Source: JAQWCH01 sp050952725 (lineage in GTDB: Bacteria; Bacillota_I; Bacilli_A; RFN20; CAG-826). Taken from it: a stretch of DNA of 64,000 nt. Every line of letters begins with the position of its first letter. Positions within the stretch are counted from its first letter, which is position 1. The translations under genes were made by a program, and so were the position numbers. The notes beneath the pieces are model-generated. The model was not told the origin of the DNA, searched no databases, and saw only the letters and a list, made by a program, of their open reading frames with translations. This document shows, one piece after another, positions 26,187 to 33,555 of this stretch. Where the stretch lies: the NCBI GenBank assembly GCA_050952725.1, contig JBMNLN010000001.1, positions 1,054,001 through 1,118,000 of the forward strand. The letters are read 5' to 3'.

Positions 26187-27392
26187 CTATTGTTTTTCTC
26201 TATCAGTGTAAGCGTTGCGATACGAAAGATAATCATCGACATATAATGAGTTTTCTCCTGGTGCGGCCACCAGTTCTAATCCTTGTTTAAACAAATGCCG
26301 ATAGATCAAAAAATGGAAAAGCAGATAATTAAGCGCCGCCACCTGGGAGATACTCATAATCAAAAAAGCTAGACTGAAAAGGATAATATCGATGAAAAAG
26401 TTAATAATCACGCGCTTTTCACTCAAACGATGACTCAAGGCATTTAAATGTGCATAATGTCCTTGCCCCTTGCTGATATCGCGCTTTTCAAGGGCGGCCA
26501 CCATCTTTGATTGGGCGCTTAAAGCAAAGTATTCAAGGCCGCGGAAATACTGCATTAATAAATCATAAGCAATCGCTAATAATCCGATAAATATAAAGGC
26601 CAGGAGATGATTAACACCGTTTAAAATCAATAAAAAAGCGATAATCAACACCGTGGTAATAATCGTAAAGGTTTTTTGTTTCCGATAAAAAACATTCTTT
26701 TTAAAAGTAAATAGATGATGAAAAGTCTGTAAATAAGGTTTTTTCAATAAGGGAATCTTCTCATCGAGATAACGCGCTTGAAATTCCTTCATCAACAAGA
26801 GCAGATAAAGGTGTTCTAAAAAGGCGAAAACAAAAGCCAAAACTAAAAAGATCAAGGGACGATAGATGCTTACCCCGTCGTCAACATAATAAAAAGCCAT
26901 TAAAAGGGAGGAAACGCCAATTAATGATAAAATCCAGGCTAGATAATACTTTTTCGGAAGTTTAGGCACATCTAATCTGCGCTTTTTCTTCGATTTAACT
27001 CGGGATGGAGCGATGAGAAACTTTCCCGTGAAAAGCTGTAAAAATTGCTTCCTTCGCAAGATGATCATCCCGTATTTGGGATCAGCGATGCGCATCAAAC
27101 TTTTCCCAATTCTCTTGGCAAAGACGAAATGATATTCTTCACCGATTAAAAGTTGGACAATCAACGGCTGTTTATAATTAAAAACTCGTACCTTATCTTC
27201 CAGCGTATCGTAGCCGACTAACTCTATTCCCCGCTCTTTAGCTAATTGGACCATCGTTAAAAAGTCATTGACTGGCTTAGTTATTTCCTCATAGAGATAT
27301 GTCTGATCTTGAAAATGAGTTGCAAGCAGCATCTTGAAGGCGGCTAATCCACAGCCACCTTCATGCTCTTGATGGATAAAAAATCTTTGCAT
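26187..27392 (-). CDS. C39-peptidase membrane protein lacking an ABC ATPase domain
   Basis: A 401-residue protein. Residues 1-130 are a family C39 cysteine peptidase domain, the double-glycine leader protease of bacteriocin exporters: Gln8, Cys14 in EGGCGLAAF, His88 in EEYHFVFA and Asp104 in IADPKYG form a complete catalytic set. Residues about 145-375 contain five or six transmembrane segments in an ABC-exporter-like arrangement. The nucleotide-binding domain that normally follows is absent: the frame ends in a normal stop, with no Walker A or ABC signature nearby. No leader-peptide substrate is seen next to it. GAGG lies five bases before the ATG. It may get ATPase function from another gene or act only as a membrane protease. 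Confidence 0.75.
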   Translation of the reverse strand: MQRFFIHQEHEGGCGLAAFKMLLATHFQDQTYLYEEITKPVNDFLTMVQLAKERGIELVGYDTLEDKVRVFNYKQPLIVQLLIGEEYHFVFAKRIGKSLMRIADPKYGMIILRRKQFLQLFTGKFLIAPSRVKSKKKRRLDVPKLPKKYYLAWILSLIGVSSLLMAFYYVDDGVSIYRPLIFLVLAFVFAFLEHLYLLLLMKEFQARYLDEKIPLLKKPYLQTFHHLFTFKKNVFYRKQKTFTIITTVLIIAFLLILNGVNHLLAFIFIGLLAIAYDLLMQYFRGLEYFALSAQSKMVAALEKRDISKGQGHYAHLNALSHRLSEKRVIINFFIDIILFSLAFLIMSISQVAALNYLLFHFLIYRHLFKQGLELVAAPGENSLYVDDYLSYRNAYTDREKQ

Positions 27393-27440
27393 AAATACCT
27401 CACTAATAGATAAATAGGTTATGCAAAGAGAAAAAGTATC

Positions 27441-27464
27441 AAAAAAGGCCAGCGCTTGCTGACC
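27441..27464 (-). terminator. Terminator after rpsU
   Basis: On the minus strand GGTCAGC (27458-27464) pairs with GCTGGCC (27447-27453), one G-T pair, followed by TTTTTT. It is 10 nt after the rpsU stop. Confidence 0.75.
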
Positions 27465-27474
27465 TCAGTTCGTT

Positions 27475-27654
27475 TTACCGTCTCCGGCTCTTTCGTCGGG
27501 CTTGTTCGGCTTTTAATTTCCGTTTCAAACCTGGCTTGACGTAATATTCGCGTTTGCGCGCTTCCGCTAAGGTGCCGGCCTTGTTGACTTGACGTTTAAA
27601 ACGCCGTAAGCCCTCATCAAGGGTCTCGTTTTCACGGATGACGATTTTAGGCAT
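27475..27654 (-). CDS. rpsU: 30S ribosomal protein S21
   Basis: A 59-residue S21 read directly from the sequence: it begins MPKIVIRENETLDEGLRRF, continues with VNKAGTLAEARKREYY, and ends in a basic tail with KSRRR. The ATG is at 27652-27654, the TAA at 27475-27477. A GGAG lies nine bases upstream and a strong promoter further up. S21 binds near the 3' end of 16S rRNA in 30S subunits. It forms its own transcription unit between a promoter and a terminator. Confidence 0.95.
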   Translation of the reverse strand: MPKIVIRENETLDEGLRRFKRQVNKAGTLAEARKREYYVKPGLKRKLKAEQARRKSRRR

Positions 27655-27694
27655 TTTCTCAACTCCTTCCGAAAGCAGGTCGCTAATCGTGATT

Positions 27695-27723
27695 ATTATA
27701 ACGAGTTAAAAGCAAGAATGCAA
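27695..27723 (-). promoter_or_regulatory. rpsU promoter
   Basis: Minus strand TTGCAT (27718-27723), 17-nt spacer, TATAAT (27695-27700), about 40 nt before the rpsU ATG. Confidence 0.7.
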
Positions 27724-27800
27724 TTAAAAACAAAGCAAATCGCATCTAAGGAAGTGCTGGTGTCAAATAAGCTAGGAGTATAGTAGTTTTTTTCCTTTTT

Positions 27801-27830
27801 TTGACAAAAAAACGTATGATATGGTATTAT
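27801..27830 (+). promoter_or_regulatory. Strong plus-strand promoter for a putative small RNA
   Basis: TTGACA (27801-27806), 18-nt spacer, TATTAT (27825-27830) on the plus strand, preceded by a T-rich stretch that resembles an UP element on the opposite strand. No plus-strand coding sequence follows; a terminator follows about 100 nt later. Confidence 0.65.
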
Positions 27831-27836
27831 GTAATC

Positions 27837-27936
27837 GCTTAGAGAACTAACATTTTGTTCAGTTTATCAAGCCATTAGTTGCGAGGCCGCTTAATGCCGC
27901 CGACCTGCTTGGGAAACCATGGCAGGTTTTTTTATG
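27837..27936 (+). ncRNA. Putative small RNA of about 100 nt
   Basis: Bounded by a consensus promoter (-10 at 27825-27830) and a strong intrinsic terminator. Predicted by eye: a small GAAC/GUUC hairpin near the 5' end; a hairpin CAUUAG-UU-GCG / CGC-UUAAUG (27873-27896) closed by an AGGC loop; and a terminator stem CCUGCU...GGCAGG with inner UGG/CCA pairs and a GAAA loop (27904-27926), followed by seven T. No start codon with an SD and no open frame of useful length is seen. The last 46 nt are antisense to the 3' end of the DUF3800 gene. It does not match SRP RNA, 6S RNA, tmRNA, RNase P or any riboswitch I can recall. The 5' end is inferred from the promoter. Confidence 0.55.
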
Positions 27937-28718
27937 GGCTTATCAAAAAACTCAATATATTTGTTATATACAAAATCAGATTTATAAACTTTTTTGAGGA
28001 CATTGATGAATTCTGTGTTGCGAAAATAACTATAAATTGCCCTGCTACTAAAATCAGCTAATTCTATTCCAACCGGATAACAAGATGCACTTTTTTTAGT
28101 GAAATATAATTTTTTAGCGTTAACTAATCGTTTTCTTTTTCTTAGAAAAACAAATAAGTCTAGAATAATTTTATCAATTTTAGGGTTTGATGATTCCTCA
28201 ACAACAAAAAAAGCAGTTCTATTTAATTCTTTGAGCATATCTTCCATTTTCATGAACTGGCGTTTATAAATTTCTCTAATAATAGACAAAGCGATTGAAC
28301 TATCTTTAATTTGGTGTTTTTTCACATAATCAACTTTATTAAAAGCCGTTGCAACAATTCTATAACGAAATGAACTGATAATACCATTGAGTTCATCGAT
28401 AAATTCTTGTTTTGAAGTATTAGTAGCGATTATTGTTTTTTTATCGTTAAAAACTTCTGTAGCATGTAAAGGATTTTTATTTCCAAAATGCTTCATTTTA
28501 AAATTGCTGAATGCCGCATAGATATATTCAAGTTTTTTGGAATCAACATATATACCAGTGATGATGAAGTTTGAATCCCGTCTTGCAATATAAACACTTT
28601 CTTCAATCTTTTTGATGACAGTTTTTAAATCTTTAATATCCCCGCTTTCATCAAGAAAAGCGTAGTTCTGATTTTTATTTATCTTTGCTAATATTGTTGG
28701 TTTTTCATACCAGGCCAT
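27891..28718 (-). CDS. DUF3800 protein (predicted RNase H-like)
   Basis: About 275 residues. The N-terminal NYAFLDESGD is the DUF3800 hallmark, and the C-terminal GIELADFSSRAIYSYF matches the second conserved block; the family is predicted to have an RNase H-like fold with acidic residues binding metal. Many members sit in mobile or defence-like loci, but function is unproven. The ATG at 28718 has GAGGA seven bases upstream; an earlier in-frame ATG (28745) lacks one. Codon use is visibly more AT-rich than in the neighbours, which suggests transfer. The last residues (PAMVSQAGRRH) are encoded by the complement of the small-RNA terminator, suggesting read-in to an older sequence. Confidence 0.75.
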   Translation of the reverse strand: MAWYEKPTILAKINKNQNYAFLDESGDIKDLKTVIKKIEESVYIARRDSNFIITGIYVDSKKLEYIYAAFSNFKMKHFGNKNPLHATEVFNDKKTIIATNTSKQEFIDELNGIISSFRYRIVATAFNKVDYVKKHQIKDSSIALSIIREIYKRQFMKMEDMLKELNRTAFFVVEESSNPKIDKIILDLFVFLRKRKRLVNAKKLYFTKKSASCYPVGIELADFSSRAIYSYFRNTEFINVLKKVYKSDFVYNKYIEFFDKPIKKPAMVSQAGRRH

Positions 28719-28815
28719 AGTTAATCCTCGATTACATAGTATCATGGTGATGATTGAAAAAATATATTTAATAGTTTTTATTTCAAAGTATTTAACGAGA
28801 TCAGGATAATATAAC

Positions 28816-28836
28816 CATTTTTTGAGTCAAAAAATG
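28816..28836. promoter_or_regulatory. 21-bp perfect palindrome upstream of the DUF3800 gene
   Basis: CATTTTTTGA and TCAAAAAATG flank a single G. On the minus strand it overlaps TTGACT, which lies 16 nt before TATCCT, a possible promoter for the DUF3800 gene about 90 nt upstream of its ATG. This is the layout of an operator, though a hairpin in RNA is also possible. The rest of the 287-nt gap 28719-29005 is AT-rich and holds only the deoC terminator. Confidence 0.4.
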
Positions 28837-28959
28837 TTTCACGGCGAAAATCCCCGATGAATAAAGAACTTTTACAAAACTGTTTTCAAGCAAAGTTTGC
28901 GTTTTGATTTTTTATTTCAACTATTAAACTACTATTTAATCACTAATTACTTACTTAAA

Positions 28960-28987
28960 TAAAAAGTCTCATCCGATTGAATGAGAC
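28960..28987 (-). terminator. Terminator after deoC
   Basis: Minus strand GTCTCAT (28981-28987) pairs with ATGAGAC (28966-28972) around an 8-nt loop, then TTTTTATTT. It begins 18 nt after the deoC stop. Confidence 0.75.
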
Positions 28988-29005
28988 AATTTTACTTCTT
29001 CTTAT

Positions 29006-29641
29006 TTAAACGATACCAGGACCGTTGGAAGTGCCGATGCGACTAGCCCCAGCTTTAACCATCGCCAGTAAATCTTCATGGGTGCGAATGCCGCCACTTG
29101 CTTTGACGCCAACATCAGGTCCGACGGTCTTGCGCATCAAGGCGACATCTTCGACTGTCGCTCCCCCTTTAGAGAAGCCTGTTGAGGTTTTAACAAAGTC
29201 CGCTCCTGCTTCGACTGCTAAGCGACAAGCCCGGATTTTTTCTTCATCGGTCAAAAGACAGGTTTCAATAATAACTTTTAATACCCGTTGACCAGTGGCT
29301 TTTTTAATCGCGGCGATTTCTTTGCGCACTTTATCATCTTTTTTGGCTTTTAAATCACCGATATTAATCACCATGTCAATCTCTTCCGCTCCATCGCGAA
29401 CCGCATTTTCGGTTTCGGCGACTTTGCTATCGGTCGACATCGCCCCTAAAGGAAAACCAATCACCGTGCAGACTTTAACATCGCTACCTGCGAGGAGGCG
29501 TTTGGCTAGGGGGACAAATCCGCCATTGACGCAGACGCTCATAAAGTTTAATTCGCGCGCTTCCTGACAGAGTTTTTTAATCTCTTCTTCGACCGCATCC
29601 GCTTTTAATAAGGTGTGATCGATTAATTTGTGATAATTCAT
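29006..29641 (-). CDS. deoC: Deoxyribose-phosphate aldolase
   Basis: A 211-residue class I aldolase that splits 2-deoxyribose 5-phosphate into glyceraldehyde 3-phosphate and acetaldehyde in deoxynucleoside catabolism. The N-terminal DHTLLKADA, the segment EIDMVINIGDLKA, the Schiff-base Lys in DFVKTSTGFS and GVKASGGIRT are all present. A GGAG precedes the ATG. No other deoxynucleoside-breakdown gene is adjacent. Confidence 0.94.
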   Translation of the reverse strand: MNYHKLIDHTLLKADAVEEEIKKLCQEARELNFMSVCVNGGFVPLAKRLLAGSDVKVCTVIGFPLGAMSTDSKVAETENAVRDGAEEIDMVINIGDLKAKKDDKVRKEIAAIKKATGQRVLKVIIETCLLTDEEKIRACRLAVEAGADFVKTSTGFSKGGATVEDVALMRKTVGPDVGVKASGGIRTHEDLLAMVKAGASRIGTSNGPGIV

Positions 29642-29659
29642 ACTTTTTCTCCATTTATT

Positions 29660-29995
29660 TTAATTATTTAAGGTGATGATCATCAAGATGACTAACCCAT
29701 ACATGATAAATCCCACGCCCATAACTATATTATATATCCTCCGCGCATAGAAATGAGATTTTTTAGTCGCATCAATACTGAGGAGAATCCCTAAAAACGG
29801 AAAAACCAAAGTGAATAAAGTTAACCAAATTGAAGGCACATCATAAGGATTGACTCGGGAGAGATTAGGATCAATTCTGCTTTCTTCGGGGACTTCCATC
29901 GCTTGATAGACTTCGGGAGTGAACAAAAGTCCACACTTCGGACATTTAGAAGTCAGGCTACTTTTGATTTCTTCGTTACATTTTGGGCATTTCAT
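29660..29995 (-). CDS. Zinc-ribbon membrane protein, unknown function
   Basis: A 111-residue protein with an N-terminal zinc ribbon (CPKCNEEI and CPKCGLLF), a hydrophilic linker and two predicted transmembrane helices (about 57-75 and 87-107). No enzyme motif. It is similar in plan, not in sequence, to the protein at 31880-32320. There is no SD before the ATG; a TATAAT lies only about 7 nt upstream, so the mRNA could be leaderless. It lies between the rpmF terminator and deoC, and may be co-transcribed with deoC. Confidence 0.65.
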   Translation of the reverse strand: MKCPKCNEEIKSSLTSKCPKCGLLFTPEVYQAMEVPEESRIDPNLSRVNPYDVPSIWLTLFTLVFPFLGILLSIDATKKSHFYARRIYNIVMGVGFIMYGLVILMIITLNN

Positions 29996-30001
29996 GAGCT
30001 T

Positions 30002-30007
30002 ATTATA
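30002..30007 (-). promoter_or_regulatory. Possible -10 element giving a leaderless transcript
   Basis: TATAAT on the minus strand ends 6 nt before the ATG at 29995, placing the expected transcription start at or next to the start codon. The -35 region (CATTTA) is weak. Confidence 0.35.
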
Positions 30008-30030
30008 TCTTATTTCCTGACTAATAAATG

Positions 30031-30052
30031 AAAAAAGCCCTCATGGAGAGCT
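30031..30052 (-). terminator. Terminator after rpmF
   Basis: Minus strand AGCTCTC (30046-30052) pairs with GAGGGCT (30036-30042), loop CAT, followed by TTTTTT. It is 14 nt after the rpmF stop. Confidence 0.75.
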
Positions 30053-30066
30053 ATTTTCCGTCAAGT

Positions 30067-30405
30067 TTATTCGCTGACAACTTTTTGTTTTTTAGTCACG
30101 TTGGTCGTCGGAGCGGTCTTTTTGACTTTGGTAGTCTTTTCCGCAGCTTTTTTTGTGTCTTTGTTCTCTTCCGCGGCCTTAACTTGTTTCCGCGCGCGGC
30201 GTTTTGAAGGGGCGACAACTTTCTTTTCGCCTTCTAACTTTAAGACGTCTTCACCGCGGTAGAAGCCGCATTGAGGACAAACCGTATGCGCGGGAATTAA
30301 AGCGGCACAGTTATTACAAGTAGTAAGACCGGTGACGTTTAATTTAAAATGCGTCCGTCGCATCCGTTTTCTCGTTTTCGATGTTCTTCTAAAAGGAACT
30401 GCCAT
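30067..30405 (-). CDS. rpmF: 50S ribosomal protein L32 with a long C-terminal extension
   Basis: Residues 1 to about 58 are a normal L32: MAVPFRRTSKTRKRMRRTHF, then a zinc motif CNNCAALIPAHTVCPQCGFY. The family normally ends just after this point; here about 52 more residues follow, almost all Lys, Ala, Thr, Glu and Val, with no hydrophobic core. The tail is likely disordered and basic and could reach out from the 50S surface. The stop is followed by a terminator, so the extension is unlikely to be a frameshift artefact. It has its own promoter; the usual DUF177 gene is not upstream. Confidence 0.9.
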   Translation of the reverse strand: MAVPFRRTSKTRKRMRRTHFKLNVTGLTTCNNCAALIPAHTVCPQCGFYRGEDVLKLEGEKKVVAPSKRRARKQVKAAEENKDTKKAAEKTTKVKKTAPTTNVTKKQKVVSE

Positions 30406-30433
30406 GTTTGCTTCCTCCTTTAATCACTCGCTT

Positions 30434-30462
30434 ATTATACAGGGGGGAAACTCGCTTGGCAA
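30434..30462 (-). promoter_or_regulatory. rpmF promoter
   Basis: Minus strand TTGCCA (30457-30462), 17-nt spacer, TATAAT (30434-30439), about 30 nt before the rpmF ATG, which has AGGAGG upstream. Confidence 0.7.
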
Positions 30463-30497
30463 TGGTTTTTTAGACATTTTATAAAAAAACTCGGTTT

Positions 30498-31799
30498 TTA
30501 TTGATTGTCACTTACTTTTTCAAGTATACATAATACGGGATTATAGATGATATTGACCATTTTCCCCCTTAATGGAACTGCAGAACGAACGCAGACTTCT
30601 AAATAATTAGATGTATGACCGCGATACACATCGCCTTGAGGATCATACTCTTCAAAGACCGCACTTAGGGTTTGGCCGATAAAGCGCTGCTGGTAGGTCG
30701 AGACTAGTTCATCATTTAACTTTAAAAGGGTTTGGACGCGAGTTTTCTTACTCGTTTCGTCAACTTGATGAGGTAAAGTGGCCGCTACGGTCTGACTCCG
30801 CGCCGAAAAAGGAAAGACATGGAGCCGCGAAAAGCCAATTTTCTTGATCAAAGCATAAGTTTCGTTAAACTCTTCTTTCGTTTCGCCTGGAAAGCCGACA
30901 ATCACATCGGTGGAGAGAGCAATATCAGGGATGGCCTGGCGAATTAAAGCGACCTTGTCAGCAAAAGCCTTCGGATCATAGGGGCGTTTCATCCGTTTTA
31001 AAACACTCGCACTGCCACTTTGCAAAGGAATATGCAGATGGCGCGCTAGGCGTTCTTCCTGCTGTAAAAGGGTAATTAACTCCTCATCAATTTCCCCGAT
31101 TTCAATCGAGGAAATGCGAATTCTGGCTAAATCTGGAACTTCTTGCAGCAGAATTTTAATCAGTTTGGTTAAATTGATGTTTACCAAATCTCGCCCATAG
31201 GTTCCGGTGTTAATTCCCGTTAAAACTAACTCCAGATGACCGTTTTCCACCAGGGCTTGCGCTTCCTGGACCAGAGGGGCCACCGCCCGGGAACGGCTTT
31301 GACCGCGCGCGAAAGGAATCAGGCAGTAACTGCAAAAATGATCGCAGCCATCTTGGATTTTTAAGTAAGCCCGCGTCTGGGCACTCCGTGTGGGAACCCC
31401 AAATTCCTCATAGATGGTTGCGCGGCGTTGACTCAGGCGATCTTTTGGGAGTAAATCTTTTTGATGTTCTTTAACTAGACGAGGAATTTGGCTTCGTTGA
31501 GAAGTGCCGACGATAATATCGACCCCGGGGATTTTTTTTATCACCTCGGGGCGAATTTGGCTCAAACACCCCATCACCGCGATGATCGCTTGGGGGGATT
31601 CGCGAATGGCTTTTCGAATCACTTGCCGGCTCTTCTTCTCGCTTTTTTTAGTGACTGCACACGTGTTGATAATAACTAAAGAAGGCGCTTCACCCCTGGC
31701 CGCTTCTTGATAACCTTCAGCACGTAAAAGGGCAGCCACTGCTTCTACTTCATAAGCGTTGACCTTGCATCCAAGACTGATTAAACGGTAGGTTTTCAT
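30498..31799 (-). CDS. mtaB: tRNA t6A37 methylthiotransferase MtaB
   Basis: A radical-SAM methylthiotransferase of the MiaB family, MtaB branch, converting t6A37 to ms2t6A37 in tRNA. The N-terminal UPF0004 domain has cysteines in SLGCKVN, NTCAVT and MGCLSQ; the radical SAM motif is DGCDHFCSYCLIP; a TRAM domain ends the protein. The ATG at 31799 gives the usual family N-terminus (MKTYRLISLGCKVN), but no SD is visible; an ATG at 31856 or a TTG at 31871 would add 19 to 24 residues. No clear terminator is seen after it. Confidence 0.9.
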   Translation of the reverse strand: MKTYRLISLGCKVNAYEVEAVAALLRAEGYQEAARGEAPSLVIINTCAVTKKSEKKSRQVIRKAIRESPQAIIAVMGCLSQIRPEVIKKIPGVDIIVGTSQRSQIPRLVKEHQKDLLPKDRLSQRRATIYEEFGVPTRSAQTRAYLKIQDGCDHFCSYCLIPFARGQSRSRAVAPLVQEAQALVENGHLELVLTGINTGTYGRDLVNINLTKLIKILLQEVPDLARIRISSIEIGEIDEELITLLQQEERLARHLHIPLQSGSASVLKRMKRPYDPKAFADKVALIRQAIPDIALSTDVIVGFPGETKEEFNETYALIKKIGFSRLHVFPFSARSQTVAATLPHQVDETSKKTRVQTLLKLNDELVSTYQQRFIGQTLSAVFEEYDPQGDVYRGHTSNYLEVCVRSAVPLRGKMVNIIYNPVLCILEKVSDNQ

Positions 31800-31879
31800 A
31801 TTGACTAAAAGTTTTTTTGATAAAAAAAGTTGGTCATCAACCAGACTTTTGATCATCGTTTTCACTTGCAAAACGAAGA

Positions 31880-32320
31880 TTATTTACGCAAGAATTCTCC
31901 AGTCGCATCTTTAACATCGCGGGCGAAGCGATAGTAGAGGCCTAAACTGAGATTAACCGGGAATAAAACGAGAAAGACAATTAAAAGCGCTTGCCAAAAT
32001 GATGTCGCGGTTTGAAAATGAGCTAGCAAGGGCAGACCGCTTAAAAGCAAAAGATGGACCAGCAACCACATCATCCCTCTTTTCTTGTAACCAAGATAGA
32101 AAAAAGGCGCTCCCGTAAAGCCTAAAAGCACAAAAAGTAGCAAGGTCACCTTCCGCGAGCGTTGCCGATAGAGCTGATAATCGGGTTCGACCGGATCTAA
32201 AAAACTCGTATCGTTTACCGTCTGGACTTTTTTTACGCGAATCGGGTTAATCACCCCGCAGACGGGACAATATTTTTCGTTTTCATCAATCTTGCTGCCG
32301 CAGTTACGACACTTGCCCAT
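31880..32320 (-). CDS. Zinc-ribbon membrane protein, unknown function
   Basis: About 146 residues. An N-terminal zinc ribbon (CRNCGSKI and CPVCGVIN) is followed by a polar linker and three hydrophobic segments (about residues 58-78, 83-100 and 110-130), the first two separated by a GYKKRG turn reminiscent of TM2-type proteins. The ATG at 32320 has GGGAGA seven bases upstream and is preferred to 32344. It lies between dnaJ and mtaB. Function unknown. Confidence 0.65.
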   Translation of the reverse strand: MGKCRNCGSKIDENEKYCPVCGVINPIRVKKVQTVNDTSFLDPVEPDYQLYRQRSRKVTLLLFVLLGFTGAPFFYLGYKKRGMMWLLVHLLLLSGLPLLAHFQTATSFWQALLIVFLVLFPVNLSLGLYYRFARDVKDATGEFLRK

Positions 32321-32383
32321 GACCAATTCTCCCATGCTTTTCATTATAGCGAATAACGTCGGAGATTTTAAGAGACATGGGGA

Positions 32384-32410
32384 AGAAAAAACACCGAACC
32401 GTTCGGTGTT
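32384..32410 (-). terminator. Terminator after dnaJ
   Basis: AACACCGA (32390-32397) pairs with TCGGTGTT (32403-32410), with T tracts on both sides, so it could work in both directions. It ends the hrcA-grpE-dnaK-dnaJ operon. Confidence 0.8.
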
Positions 32411-32416
32411 TCTTTT

Positions 32417-33526
32417 TTATTTGAAAAGGTTTTTAAATTTATCGATGAAGGAGGGATCTTTTTCTTCCTCCTTTTGAAATTGCTTCAACAATTCTTTTTG
32501 TTTTTTACTAAGATTGGTCGGAGTTTCCACGTTGACTTCCACGTATTGATCACCAGGGAAACCGCGCATCCCTTTAATCCCTTTTCCGCGCATCCGCAGT
32601 TTCGTCCCCGGTTGAATGCCAGCGGGAATTTTTAATTTGACTTTCTCATACACGGTGGGAACTTCCATCTCCGTCCCTAAAGCGGCTGAGGCAAAGTCAA
32701 GCGGAATCTTCAAATGGATATCATTCCCGTCTCTGACAAAGTATTGATGAGGCCGAATATTGACTTCGAGGAATAAATCGCCATTCGGACCCCCGTTTTG
32801 CCCCCGACTCCCTTTCCCAGGAATGCGGATTTGCTGTCCGGCATTAATTCCCGCGGGAACTTTGACATTAATCTTGGTTTTCACCCGTTCATAACCGACG
32901 CCATGACAGACATGACAGGTGTTTTTAATCGTCCGCCCCGTGCCGTTACAAGTCGGACAAGTTTGACTAGTTTGCATGCGGCCAAAAAGGGTTTCTCGGG
33001 TGCCGGTAATTTGACCTGTGCCTTGACAGGTCTTACAAGTTTGCACATCTTCAGGGGTTTCGCCCCCCGTTCCTTGACAATGGGAACAAACTTGGTCGTA
33101 GGTGACGTTTAAAGGATAATCAATCCCGTTAACCGCATCTAAAAAGTCAATCGTGATGCGGGCTAAGGAGTCATTACCGCGCACGGGACCAGTATTGGCT
33201 CTTCCAGTTCGCCCTCCGAAAAAGGAGCCAAAAATATCACCCAAATCGAAATCTTGAAAGCCCGAAAAACCACCGGTAAACGGATTTTGCTCACCAGTTC
33301 CATCAAACGCCGCATGACCGAATTGATCATAGGTCGCGCGTTTTTGTTCGTCTTTTAAAATATCGTAAGCTTCTTGAACTTCTTTAAATTTATCTTCCGC
33401 GTCAGGGCTTTTATTAATGTCGGGATGATATTTCTTAGCGAGTTGACGATATGCGCTTTTAATCTCATCCGCGGTAGCATTTCGCTTCACCCCGAGGACG
33501 TCGTAGTAATCGCGTTTAGCGGCCAT
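32417..33526 (-). CDS. dnaJ: Chaperone DnaJ
   Basis: About 369 residues of a type I DnaJ. J domain at the N-terminus (YYDVLGVKRNAT, HPD in YHPDINKSP), a Gly/Phe-rich linker, four CxxCxGxG zinc repeats (CSHCQGTGG, CKTCQGTGQ, CPTCNGTGR, CHVCHGVGY) and the substrate-binding C-terminal domains. The ATG at 33526 has GGGAGG six bases upstream; an ATG at 33532 is too close to that SD. Stimulates DnaK ATPase. A strong hairpin sits just upstream. Confidence 0.95.
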   Translation of the reverse strand: MAAKRDYYDVLGVKRNATADEIKSAYRQLAKKYHPDINKSPDAEDKFKEVQEAYDILKDEQKRATYDQFGHAAFDGTGEQNPFTGGFSGFQDFDLGDIFGSFFGGRTGRANTGPVRGNDSLARITIDFLDAVNGIDYPLNVTYDQVCSHCQGTGGETPEDVQTCKTCQGTGQITGTRETLFGRMQTSQTCPTCNGTGRTIKNTCHVCHGVGYERVKTKINVKVPAGINAGQQIRIPGKGSRGQNGGPNGDLFLEVNIRPHQYFVRDGNDIHLKIPLDFASAALGTEMEVPTVYEKVKLKIPAGIQPGTKLRMRGKGIKGMRGFPGDQYVEVNVETPTNLSKKQKELLKQFQKEEEKDPSFIDKFKNLFK

Positions 33527-33555
33527 AGTCATCCTCCCATCTCTTTCATAATCAG

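Noticed and set aside
27837..27936. SRP RNA, 6S RNA, tRNA or a riboswitch
   Set aside because: The GGAAGGAAGC-type SRP loop, a long 6S duplex, a cloverleaf and known aptamer signatures are missing, and no plus-strand gene follows.
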